Assembly: GCA_965644315.1 (NCBI GenBank)
Contig: CBFFRQ010000047.1
Span: 1 to 64,000 of the forward strand
DNA: 64,000 nucleotides
Direction of reading: 5' to 3'
Source: Caecitellus pseudoparvulus
Lineage: Eukaryota > Bigyra: Bicosoecida
Shown: in pieces, positions 22,201-32,102 of the stretch
Position numbering within the stretch: the stretch's first letter is position 1
How the letters are laid out: each line of letters starts with the position of its first letter
The notes under the pieces: generated by a model
What the model saw: the letters and a program-made list of their open reading frames with translations, nothing else
What the model was told of the DNA's origin: nothing
Databases searched by the model: none
Program-made: the position numbers and the translations under genes

Positions 22201-22527
22201 ACGCCACCGCAACGCCCTCCGAAACGTGCGCGTTTAACAGCACTATGTGCCCCCGAAGCTGACCGTGATCGTTGCCTGAACAAGAGCGGGGATAATCTCA
22301 GGCGCACAGCTGTGCATGGGAAGCCCAGGCCACCGCGTGGGAGAGGCAGCCCAAGCGCACGCACTGGTCAAAGTCACTCGCCGCTCAGGCAGGGTACGCA
22401 GCAGCCCTTGTGAAGCGCTGACGCTTGGCCGGAGGCCTGCCGACTGAGCCAGCACAGATGCACCCGCTCCCGATGGGAGTGCTGGCAAACTGGCCCCTGG
22501 GGAAGGCAAGGCCTCGATGAACGCCAT
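19212..22527 (-). CDS. MSP domain - STE11-type protein kinase - SH3 protein
   Basis: Exons 22527-22365, 22275-22114, 22044-21968 and 21896-19212 (all phases match) encode 1028 residues. Residues about 55-134 resemble an MSP/VAP beta-sandwich: GHIVLLNAHVSEGVAVAF, VFPPSGVIASGQKL and VVLSYTP appear in order, the last formed by splicing. The kinase domain has Gly loop GATVGQGVSASV (about 253), LAIK Lys (about 279), HRDVKGANVLL (376), ADFGSSKV (395) and GTIAWMAPEL, matching MAP3K/STE11 kinases. A long middle part is not recognised. The C-terminus (about 951-1006) is an SH3 domain: ALADY, then [20 protein letters not shown]. Such a protein could be a MAP kinase cascade enzyme brought to membranes or FFAT-type partners by the MSP domain; that is inference. 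The first Met could also be 27 residues further upstream. Confidence 0.82.
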
Positions 22528-22836
22528 GCTGAGCGCGTGGGGGCGGCTTTTAGGGAAGAACGCAGCATCGTGCGCAGCCCTTCCCCACATGCAGGCTGTG
22601 AAGTGCACACCGCGAAAACAAAGAGGGCGCTGCCAAGTTGCATTAGTTTGAGGTTGTCAGTTGTGTGCCATGAGTGTGTGCTCCATGCTTGGCACTCGCT
22701 TCGGGCATTGGTGGAGCTGTTTTTTGCCGACAAGATCATCCTCGAGCTCTGCAAGCACTTGCTGTGGCGGCGCAAAAATGACACGATCACACACACGCTA
22801 GTTGTGGGAGCACGAGACTGCTTTCACCTGACCGCC
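22528..22836. promoter_or_regulatory. Divergent intergenic region, kinase / NDUFB8
   Basis: A 309-bp gap between outward-facing genes. It is less GC-rich than the flanking exons. No conserved element or ORF that I can support is seen in it. Confidence 0.35.
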
Positions 22837-23417
22837 ATGGCAATGCGTCAGCTGCTGTCTGGCCGCGCTGGCCAGGCAGCCCTGCGGAGGTGCTTGGTGC
22901 AGCGGGGAGGCGCTGCGGCGCCGCTGGTGCCAGGCCACATCGAGCCGCCGCATGTCCGCCTGCCTCTGCCTCGGCAGGAGGTGCGTAGTGGCCCTACCAG
23001 CCCTGCATCTTTGCCCTGCAGTGCTGGTTGACGCTGTTTCGCTGCGCTTGCTTCCGCAGTTGCACGAGGAGGATGAGCTGGTGTGGAATGACGGCGTGGC
23101 GCCGGAAACGTGCATTGACTTTGACGCCCCTCACATCAACAGCTACGAGGCGCTGGCGTGGTGGTTCGGCGGCATCATGATGGTGTACTTGACGTACAAG
23201 ACGTTTGGCCTGTTTGATAAGCACAGCTGGAAGAAGACGGTGCGTGCGCTGGCAGACTGGCCCTGCAGCTGCGGACCTTGGGCGTGCATGCCTCCGCCTC
23301 GCCCCGCTCCCGACGCAGGCACCCCGTGAGATTCCCGAGAGCACCCGGGTGGCAGCAGGATTGTACGATGAAGAGGTGTATGCTCGTGGCCCTGAGCCTG
23401 TGCGGCGAGCTGAGTAA
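22837..23417 (+). CDS. NDUFB8: Mitochondrial complex I subunit NDUFB8
   Basis: Three exons (22837-22980, 23060-23239, 23319-23417), all phase 0, encode 140 residues. The spliced protein follows plant NDUFB8 closely: GHIEPPHVRLPLPRQELH, then DELVWNDGVAPETCID, then YEALAWWFGGIMMVYLTY (the single transmembrane helix), then APREIPESTRVAAGLYDEE. The Arg/Ala-rich N-terminus (MAMRQLLSGRAGQAALRRC) is a mitochondrial presequence. NDUFB8 is an accessory subunit of the membrane arm of NADH:ubiquinone oxidoreductase. It shows that this organism has a conventional aerobic respiratory chain. It ends 106 bp from the convergent NVL gene. Confidence 0.85.
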
Positions 23418-23523
23418 AGGCGCGAGGGGCGGTGGTTGCGGAAATTGCCCACCACCAACCATGCCCCAGCCCACTGTTGTGAATGCATTCATCGTTAGGT
23501 CAGACGCGGAGCAGGGCCGGCGT

Positions 23524-25892
23524 TCACTGTGCTGCTGCCGGTTCAGTGGTGGGCTCTGCTCCGCCATCTGACCCCTTGGGCCGCTTGGCCGCTGCTTCAT
23601 CAGCCACAGTGGACTTGATCTTGCGGGCCATGGCGTCAAAGGCCCTGCGCTCAGCAGGGGACACCGACCCCCGCACCCGGCCAGCAGCAGTCATGAAGTG
23701 CTGTGTCGACACTAGCAGTGCCTCCGCCTGCCCTGGCGCAGCAGAGTAGCGTTCCCGCAGGCAGGCCATGCTGGCTTCCCGAACCAGCGCAGCCAGGTCC
23801 GCCCCAGAGTACCCGTCACAGGCGGACGAGGCGGCGATGGAGGCGAGGTCCACGCCTGGCGCCAGGGGCGTGCGCCGCGCCGCCTTGCTCAGGATGTCTG
23901 CCCGCTGTGCTGGTGTTGGCAGGGGCACGTACAGGAGCTTGTCCAGGCGACCCGGCCGCAGCATGGCCGAGTCGATCATGTCGGGGCGGTTGGTGGCGCC
24001 TACTACGAACACAGAGTTGCGGCCGCCCATGCCGTCCAGCTCCGTCAGCAGCTGGTTCACGACGCGCTCCGAGACACCGCTGCCGCCGTCAGCACCCGCC
24101 CCTCGCCGTGGCGCCAGTGCGTCCAGCTCATCGAAGAACACGACACAGGGTGCCGAGGCACGTGCCCGGGTGAACACTGACCGCACGGCGCGCTCGCTCT
24201 CGCCCACGTACTTGTCCAGCAGCTCGGGGCCCTTGATGGAGATGAAGTTTGCGTGGCTCTCATGGGCCACCGCCTTGGCCAGGAGGGTCTTGCCGCAGCC
24301 AGGGGGGCCGAAGAGCAGAACACCCGCGGGGGCGGCGATGCCCAGGGACGCGAAGTGTTCCGGGTGCTGGATGGGCTGCACGATGCACATCTGCAGCTCG
24401 GCGCGCACATCCCCCAGCGCGCCGACATCTGCCCAGGCCACGTCCGGGATGGTGGTGAAGCCCTCTCGCATGGCGCTGGGCTGCACCGCGGCCAGGGCGC
24501 TGTCCATGTCGCCGGGTGTGACGGCGATGTCCCCCAGGGCGGCCGCATCCAGCGGCTCCGATGTCCGCCACGGGAAAGACGGCCCCTGCTGGGGTGACCC
24601 GCTGCCCCCGCCCTGGCGCTGTGGGAACAACTGTTCGAAGGCCCGGTTCACAGCGGCGATGGCTGCCTCCTTGGCCAGGGAGGCGAGGTCCGCCCCAACA
24701 TACCCTGGCGTGCGCCGTGCCAGGGCGGTGATGGACACGTCAGAGTGCAGGCGCATGCCCGCCAGTACCGTGGTGAGGATGGCCCCACGTGCCGCCTCGT
24801 CGGGGATCCCCATGCACACCTCCCGGTCGAAGCGGCCTGCACGGCGCAGGGAGGCATCCAGCGCATCTGGGCGGGATGTCGCCCCCAGCACCACCACGCC
24901 GCCGCCGCCCGCCGCCAGGCCGTCAAGGCAGGACAGCAGCTGCGCCACGACGCGTTTCTCCATGCCACGCGCACTGTCGGCACGCTTGGGCGCGATGGCG
25001 TCCAGCTCGTCCAAGAACAGCAACGCAGGAGCGTGTTCCGACGCGTCCCGGAACAGCGCCCGCAGCGTCTCCTCGCTCTCGCCCGACATGCCCGAGATGA
25101 CCTCTGGCGCAGACACGGCGCGGAAATGCACCCCCAGCTCCCCTGCGATAGCGTGTGCGAGAGTGGTCTTGCCACACCCAGCCGGGCCGTGCAGCAGCAC
25201 ACCCACTGGCGGCGTCACCCCCATGTGCCTGTACAGCTCCGGGTGGGTGAGGGGGTACTCCACCAGGTCCCGCACAGCCCCCATGACGGCCTCAATGCCG
25301 CCCAGATCAGCGTACCGCACAGTGGGCCGGGGGGTGGGCTCGCCCAGGGCACCTCCAGGCCGCCCACCACCGGACCCGGCCCCCGCCCCGCTCCCAGCGG
25401 CGCCGCCAGCTGCCGCCTCCCGACGGCGTTTCTTGCCCCGCCCGCCGCCAGGCGTGGCCGGTGCTGCCTCAACAGACTTGGAGGAGGGTGTGGGCAGGTG
25501 CCTGTACATGCCTGCGTTGAGGGAGCTGCGCGGCGTGGCGCTGCCGCTGCCGTCTGCGTCGGCTGCGTCTGCAAAAGCCTCTGGGACCTCTGCGTCCTCA
25601 GCCGGTGCAGAAGCCGCCACAGGGGCTGCTATGTCGTCTAGCACTGTGTTCACGTTCTTCCTCAGAATGGCCTGTGACGAGAGGCGGTGCTGCAGCGCGT
25701 CAAGCGGCGTGCTCCCGAACGCAGGCGAGCCAATTTCCGCACCGGACTGAGCCTGCCGTATTCACGATGGCGGGCAATGAGCATGGCCACGATGCGGTCC
25801 ACGTCACAGTCTGCTTCATCCGGCATGTCCTTCAGCACTGCCGTCACCCGCCGCCTCATCACCGCGGACAGGGTGCCCTTTCCCGACGGCAT
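23524..25892 (-). CDS. NVL: Nuclear VCP-like AAA-ATPase NVL (ribosome biogenesis)
   Basis: Exons 25892-25743 and 25671-23524 encode about 765 residues. The N-terminal piece (VDRIVAMLIARHREYGR) resembles the NVL2 nucleolin-binding helical domain. A disordered Lys/Arg/Gly linker (GKKRRR) supplies a likely nuclear signal. Two AAA modules follow. The first has GPAGCGKTTLAHAI, the pore loop SGMSGESEETLR and LLFLDELDAIAPKR; the second has GPPGCGKTLLAKAV, KYVGESERAVR and VVFFDELDALAPRR, with VVGATNRPD. The layout distinguishes it from Cdc48. NVL/Rix7 hexamers unfold ribosome-assembly factors of the 60S subunit in the nucleolus. The intron acceptor could instead be at 25689, which keeps frame and adds six residues; I chose the one giving a 71-nt intron, the usual size here. 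Confidence 0.9.
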
Positions 25893-26071
25893 TGCGGTAA
25901 TTGGTGCGGGGGGGCGGCAAGCTTGTGCAGCAGGCAAGGCCCCCTGCACTTGGGCAGCACCCGAGCGCTCCAAGCGACAAGAACGGAGCGCTACTCACGT
26001 TGACCTGCAGGGTGTTTGGATTGGTGCAGTTTGCGCGTGGCCACATGACTGCTCCGCCGTGCCCGGGGCGC

Positions 26072-27656
26072 TCACTTGCGCGACCCGGAGTCTCGCACGG
26101 CATACTTCTCGTGGAGTACTTTCTGCGCCCCCCCGAACATGGTTCGCCTACTGCTCCCCATGGGCGGCAGGGCCCCCGGGCCGGGGCGCCGCGCGACTGC
26201 CGGTGCCTCGGCTGGGCTCGGTTCCGCAGCCTCCTCGCCCCCTGCCCCAGTGGCACTGCGTGCGGGGCTGGGCGCGGCAGCAGTGGCGGTGGGCGGCTGG
26301 GCGGGGGGCAGGCGCTGTGCTGGTGCGTGGCTCTGCACTGCCGCCTGGCAAATGCCGGCATACGCGGCGTCAGTGGCCACCTCGGGCACCTCCCGGAACC
26401 ACAGCTCGCACTTGAAGTCCCGCTCAAACTCCTTGTGTTTCTTGTCCTTCACGGCCGAGTCCAGGGCGGGCTTGTCCAGGAGCAGGTAGTTGTGGAACAC
26501 CATGCCCGTGTGCAGCCACAGGCCGAACATCTTGTCGTCAGCACTGCCCTTGTCTTCGTCCAGGAACTCCAAGTGCGCATTGCCGCGCAGGAACACGCCA
26601 CAGCGCGCGACGTCCAGGTCGACCACCTTGTCCTTGGCGTGGTAGTGCCGCAGGGAGCTCTGCCACTTGCGGAAATCGAACAGCGGCGTGCGTTGCAGGC
26701 CCGCGCCGGCGTTGGTCACCTCCACCGTGAAGTACGGGTCGCAGCCGCCAGTGAGGTCGAATTCCGGCACAGTGATGAGGCGCACGGCTATCAGCTGCAG
26801 CGTGCGCGTGGTGCTGGGCACGGCGCGGTGCAGCGCGTTGCGCAGCAGCCACTCGTAGTAGTGCACCCACCGGATCTGGGAGGGAATGGTGACACCCTTG
26901 CCATTGGAGGTGCGCTTCTGTGCGAAGATCTGCAGGGCCTCTGTCGCCGTCTCGGCAATGCCTGCGTGCAGCAGGTAGCAAGCCACCATGAGCCCGGTGC
27001 GGCCCTTGCCAGCTTTGCAGTGCACCGCCACGACGTGGGCTGGATCCGCCAGCAGGAACTGGTCCACTGAAGCACAGAATTCGTGCACCATTTCCAGTGG
27101 GCACGGGTTGTGGTCGTCGAACGGGAACCGTGCGCAGTCTGTGCAAGGGCGTGAGGTGTGCGTGCTGCGTTTCCAGTGCTGCAGCACCAGCGCATGCAGC
27201 ACGCACGTGGAAACACGCTGCCTGAGGAGTAATCCCGCTCGCTGCACAGGTTGTACACCTTGATCTTGTCGCCGTGGCGACTCGCAAAGAACCTCTGCAC
27301 TTCGCTCATGGGCTGCGGAGGTGAGTGGCACCTTGGCGTGTGATGGCTGTGCTTCGCTGCAGCAGCGCGCCGCAAACCTCCTCACGTTGCGGTATGCCGC
27401 CTCCCCTCCTTCACTAGGGAATCCCATGGCTGTGCAAAGGAAGGGGGGGTGTGTTTGTGGGGTGGAATCAGGCAGCATCGCCGGCATGCGGCCCGCGCAA
27501 GCACTTGGCGCTACACGGCGTGCCCGTCGCGGCGACCGCACCGATGAGTCGGTCGGCGATGTAGGACAGGTCCAAGTCGAAGCCATCCTCCTTGTCGACA
27601 AGCCTGCGTTTCTTCTTGCTCACGAGGCCCCGTGCAGCCCGGAGAATGCTGGCCAT
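26072..27656 (-). CDS. PTEN: PTEN phosphatidylinositol-3,4,5-trisphosphate 3-phosphatase
   Basis: Exons 27656-27542, 27429-27386, 27312-27207 and 27138-26072, all in phase, encode 443 residues. The N-terminal lipid-binding motif VSKKKRRLVDKEDGFDLDLS is followed by AMGFPSEGGEAAYRN, KIKVYNLCSERDY and RFPFDDHNPCPLEMV, matching human PTEN block by block. The catalytic P-loop HCKAGKGRTG has its Cys at about residue 129 (124 in human). After WVHYYEWLL comes a C2 domain (about 200-355). The tail is Ala/Pro/Gly-rich, ends DSGSRK and has no PDZ-binding motif. PTEN removes the 3-phosphate from PIP3 at the plasma membrane and opposes PI3-kinase signalling. Both lysines of the CKAGKGR loop that give PIP3 specificity are present, so this is true PTEN rather than TPTE. 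Confidence 0.95.
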
Positions 27657-27970
27657 GCGCTCACCTGCGAGCGGCGCAGCCGCCCAACAGCTTCGGCACT
27701 TGTGTCACCACCAGCCAGGCCACACTCGTGGTCATGAGCCAAGCATTTGCAGCTCCTCTGACAGGCAACGGCAGGCGGCGCTCCGGACTGTGTTTCAACA
27801 TGCTGCGCATAGCAGCACAGTGAAGTGTGGTGTGCCGACTGCATTGAGCAGGCAAGGCGGTGCAGCAAGAAGCAAACGCACCACAGCCGCGCTGCATTGC
27901 TTCGGCGCCGCCCAGGCTAAGAATGCACACGTTTCCCATGGGCGGTCGCACCTACACCAGCACACAGCCG
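27657..27970. promoter_or_regulatory. Gap between kinesin-9 3' end and PTEN 5' end
   Basis: This 314-bp stretch lies upstream of PTEN and downstream of kinesin-9 on the same strand, so it holds the kinesin 3' UTR and the PTEN promoter. No ORF with family features is seen. Confidence 0.35.
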
Positions 27971-30900
27971 TCACAAGTCCACTCCGTCGTCCCCCGTGTC
28001 AGCTTCGTGCCCGCGCGCCGAAGCAGCGGCAGCTTCTTCTTGCAGCATGACCCACGTGTCAAATTCCGACAACATGCGTTGCTTCAGCGCCGCCACTTGT
28101 TTCATCAGGAACGCCACCTCCGCCTTCAGCTCCTTCACTCGTGCAAAGTGCTTGCGGTACTCTGCCTTGGCACGCCGCAAGTCGGCCAGGGTGGCTTCGA
28201 TTTCTGCCTCCGCCGGTGAACGCTCGGCCTGCTCTGGTGTGCTGGCGCGGTCTACTTCCTCTGCGCCGCTGCGTCCTGACGCGCCGTCTCCCTGCTCCGC
28301 CTCGCCCTCGGCATACGCCACGTGCCGGAAGGCATCTTCAGGCGCGCCCCCCTCGGGCGCATCCCGTTCGGCCGGCTCACTCCCCTGTCCCAGCCCCATC
28401 GCCTTCAGCTGTGCGTCACTGGCGCTCCAGGTAAAGGCGTCTTGCCCGCCCACGTCGGGGGAGGCCTCCTCTCCCCGCACGGCATGGGCAGCTTCAGGCG
28501 TCGTGGCGCGCGCCACACCACCCTGCGCGGATTCAGGGACAGCCGCGCCGCCTGCCTCTTCAGACCCGTGCCCTGACCCCCCCCTCGACACCCCTCGCAC
28601 ATCCCCCTCCCCGTCATCCGGACTCCACTCCAGCGTCAGCTGCAGCGTCAGGTCCAGCGTGTCGCTGGGCACCTGCAGCGTTTCACGCACCTCTCCAGGC
28701 GCATGCACCCCCCCCTCCAACGCTTCAAGCACTGCAGACAGCGGCAGGCGCACAGTGCCCAGCTGGATGGGCCCACCCTCCGCAGCCCCCCCGCTGCTTG
28801 CCTCAGAGGCCGCCCCCTCGCGAGTCGCGTCCGAGGAAGGGGAGGGGGGGTCGGCTGGCCCACTACCCTCAGGCCCCGACACCGTCACCTCCAACAGCAC
28901 TTCTTGCCCACCCTCTAGCGCAGCTGCCGCCTCCACGGCAGACACGGAGAAGGTGGCGCCCTGCGTCCAGGCCGCCTCGCCGCCCTGCACTGGGGCGGAG
29001 GGCAGGTCCTGGCGCTGGTGTCCGTACTCCAACGCCAGGCTGAGGGACGGCGGCGGAGGGGTGGGCCCATCGCCCCCGCCACCCTTCCCCCCCTCCTCCT
29101 CCGCATCCTCCCCGGGCTGCACAGTGCAGGAGCGCACGCTGACGTGCAGAGTGCCAGAGGGGGGTGGAGGGGGGGTGGCATCCCCTCCCTCGGTGCCGGC
29201 AACCCCGCCAACTTGCTCATCCACCGCGTCGGGGACAGGACTGCCGCTCTCACCTCCACCTGCTGCGCTTCGAGCCGATGCGCCACTGGACACGTCTGTG
29301 CGACTGGAGGCAGCTGCACGCGTGGAGGCGAGGGGCGCGGGGGGGGGCGTCTCCCCCCCCCGTAGGGCCTCCAGCCGCAGCACCAGGTCGTCAATGCGGT
29401 CCTTGGCGGCGTTCACCTCCTTGGCCTCCCGGCGCGCGGCGACCTTCTTGGCCTTGAGCTCCGCCCGAGCGTCCTCCAGACTCGCCACCGTGAGGCTGCC
29501 TGGCCCCGCCTTCCACTGCGCAAAGGCAGCTTCCGTAGTGCCGGGAGGGGGGGCCATGACACTGGCAACCCCCCCCGTCATCTGACTGGCGCCATCGCCC
29601 ATCCCGTCCCCCTCCTCCTCATCCCCATCACGCCCCGACAGGTGGTCTGTCGTGCCGGCGTGGGTGGGCCCACCCCCCGCAGAGTGCCGGAGACGGGCTG
29701 CCTCGGCGCGGGCCTGGCGGGCGAGGTGGCGCAATGCGGCAAACGCTGCACCCACCTGCCGCAGGGTAGACACCTGCATCAGCCGCGCCGCGTGCAGGGA
29801 CGCGGGGGCCAGGTCGTGCAGACGCCCGTCGTCTGCGGCGTACGTGAGTTCGCCAGGCACAGCGCCCTCCGAGCGGGCAGACACCTGCCCCGCTGCGCCA
29901 ACGGCCCCCACGCCGTCGGGGTCCCCCCCCCCCTCCTCCTCCCCCTCGTCGTCCGACGGCGCGTCCACGTACGCCTCCACCAGGTCCTGGATCAGGTCCG
30001 TCTCGGCGTCCGTCAGCGGGCCATACCGCACCCCCGTCCGCCCCACCAGGGCGTCATGCATGGCCAGCTCCCGCTTCAGCGCCTTGATCTCCCCCTCGTA
30101 CTTGGCGATGGTGGCGCGGCTGACGGCGCCGGAGCCGCCGCCCTCCCGCGACACGTTCTTGCTCACGCGTGTCTTCACCTTCATCATGCGCGTGGCGAAA
30201 CGCAGCGTGGCCACACTCTCCTCCACGTGCTGGGCGTCTGGCCACACACACGCAATCATGCGGGTGCGGCAGTTCCCGCCAAGGCTGTCCTTCAGCATGT
30301 TGGTCAGCTTGCTGGAGCGGTAGGGCACGTGTTCGCGCTGCCGGGACAGCAGCGCCAGCACCACCTGCTCCAGGAAGGACAAGGACTTGTTGATGTAGCT
30401 GGCCTGCACCTGCACACCGCCCTCGGACCCCGTCTTGCTCTGCCGCTCAGACCCCGCCAGATCCACCAGGTGCAGCTTGGAGCGCACCGTCTCTGTGGAG
30501 GCCACAGAGCCATCCTTGCCCCGCACCGCGTACTGGCGCTCCAAGTACAGCGTGAAGACGCAGTGAGAGCGTGTGGAAGCGGCGTTCAGGGCGTGCTCTG
30601 CCACTGCCCGGTTCAGGCCGCCCTCGAACAACGCTGAGAGCGCTTCTTCAGAGGACGTCACGGGCAGGCGCGTGAGCCCCCGCACGTGCGTGCCGCCCTC
30701 GCGGTCCTCTGTGATGATGAGGTGGCTTCCGCCGCCGCCGCCGCCCGCGGTGCCGCGCTCCACACTGCCAAATGCCAACTTCGCGTTGCCTTCCACCCCC
30801 GCCCCAGCGCGGGACGCCGCGACGGCATCTGCGTCGAAGGATAGCAGGTCAAAGAGCGTCTCGTTGTAGATCTCCAGGTAGCTGACGCTGAGGGACGAAG

Positions 30901-31565
30901 CTTGCAGGGTGCGCCGGGGGTGGCCCCCGCCAGACGCCCGACTGCCGGAGCCTGCGCCTACGTGCCCCCCCGCTCGTTCCTCGTCCATCAACTCGAAGGT
31001 GCGGGCGATGACGCGCGGCACCAGCCCGCGGTCGGCGTACCCCGCCTTCTGGCCGCCAGTCTGCGCGGGGGGGGGAGGTGTGCAGAACGGTCATGGTCGA
31101 GCAAGGAGCACCTGGGGGGGAAGCCGACACACCATGGTGAAGGTCTTGCCAGCGCCAGTCTGGCCATATGCAAAGACCGTTCCGTTGTAGCCTTCCAAAA
31201 GCAGCTGCAAAGGCGCGGGTGGAGGGTAGTGAAGGAGCACCTCAACGAGCAAGCAGCCTCGGCCCGCCGCACCTGCACCATGTCCTCGCCAGCAGCCTTG
31301 AAGACGTCCGCTTGCGTCGCAGAGGGAGGCAGCAGGCCATGGGTGGTGAAGTTCAGCTGCTTGGGCCCGGGGCGCCCCTTGGCCCCCACACTGGCGTGCA
31401 CACTCTGCGGCAGTTGCGCAGTGAAACGCTGCGGAAACGCCCGGCGACCGCTCCCGACCTCTGCGCACTCACATGGTTGCGCTCGTCGACGGAGAACACC
31501 GAGCTTGCAAAGTCGGAGCTGGGTCGCATGCGGGTCAGCACCGACACTGTCGTCGTGTGGGCCAT
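27971..31565 (-). CDS. KIF9: Kinesin-9 family motor (KIF9/KIF6 type), ciliary
   Basis: Exons 31565-31473, 31404-31273, 31204-31133 and 31060-27971, all phase 0, encode 1128 residues. The motor domain opens the protein: [16 protein letters not shown]-loop GQTGAGKT (about 89), [24 protein letters not shown] (switch I), LVDLAGSER (switch II) and [14 protein letters not shown]. The neck [20 protein letters not shown] is a kinesin-9 signature. Next come a coiled segment, then a beta-rich part from about residue 690 ([19 protein letters not shown] ... [15 protein letters not shown]) that looks like a C2 domain. The C-terminal coiled coil ([28 protein letters not shown]) resembles the KIF9 tail. Kinesin-9 motors act in the central pair or axoneme of cilia, so the organism should be flagellated at some stage. 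Gly/Ser/Glu linkers are long and disordered. Confidence 0.92.
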
Positions 31566-32102
31566 GGCGCGTCTGGGTAGGGCAGGCTCGGAAACTGCTG
31601 GCCAGCCAGCGACCAGGCACTTTGCGCGAGTTTGCGGCGCCTTGGGGCAGAATTATGCACGGGGATGGCACATCAGCTGCCCTGCTAGTATCCTGCTACA
31701 ATGGAGCGGATTTCAGTCGCCTGCGTTTTGGGGCAACAGGGACAGACTGCCCACGCGATCGCTGACGCCTGCGAAGTATGCTGTGCAGCGGCGCTGTCCC
31801 AGCAGAAGTCGAAGATGCACAAAGACAATGCAAATGAGAGGAACCAGCCTTACCTTGAAGGTCCTCTTTTCAGGCCTTCCAAGCGTAGCCTGTCCCGGCA
31901 GTGCCCTGCTTTCGTGGTCTACCGTGGTCGCTGGCGACGTGACACGGGCAGGGGGATTTCGCCAGGCTCTTGGCACTCCACGGGCAAGCTAGTCTGCTCA
32001 TTTTGTGATCCAGCTTCCCATGCAAGTGGTGCCCTGCCACACCAGTCCAGAAATTCAATTACAGGCTCGCTCAGGTGGACTGGCCGACCGTTGGACGGCA
32101 CC
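31566..32102. promoter_or_regulatory. Divergent intergenic region, kinesin-9 / 3198-residue orphan
   Basis: At 537 bp this is one of the largest gaps. Its GC content falls below that of the neighbouring exons around 31640-31860. The orphan's reading frame stays open back to 31701, so an upstream start there is possible, but those residues are unlike the rest of the protein. No other gene is seen. Confidence 0.4.

Noticed and set aside
23768-25750. 660-residue plus-strand open frame
   Set aside because: It is antisense to the NVL AAA-ATPase, whose motifs are unmistakable. Its Ser/Arg/Pro-rich composition is what the complement of GC-rich codons gives.
27996-29585. 529-residue plus-strand open frame
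   Set aside because: Antisense to the kinesin-9 tail; Ser/Pro-rich and without recognisable features.
31701-32102. N-terminal extension of the giant orphan from the first in-frame start
   Set aside because: The 134 extra residues are unlike the rest of the protein and cover the only space for a promoter shared with kinesin-9. The Met at 32103 has a better context.
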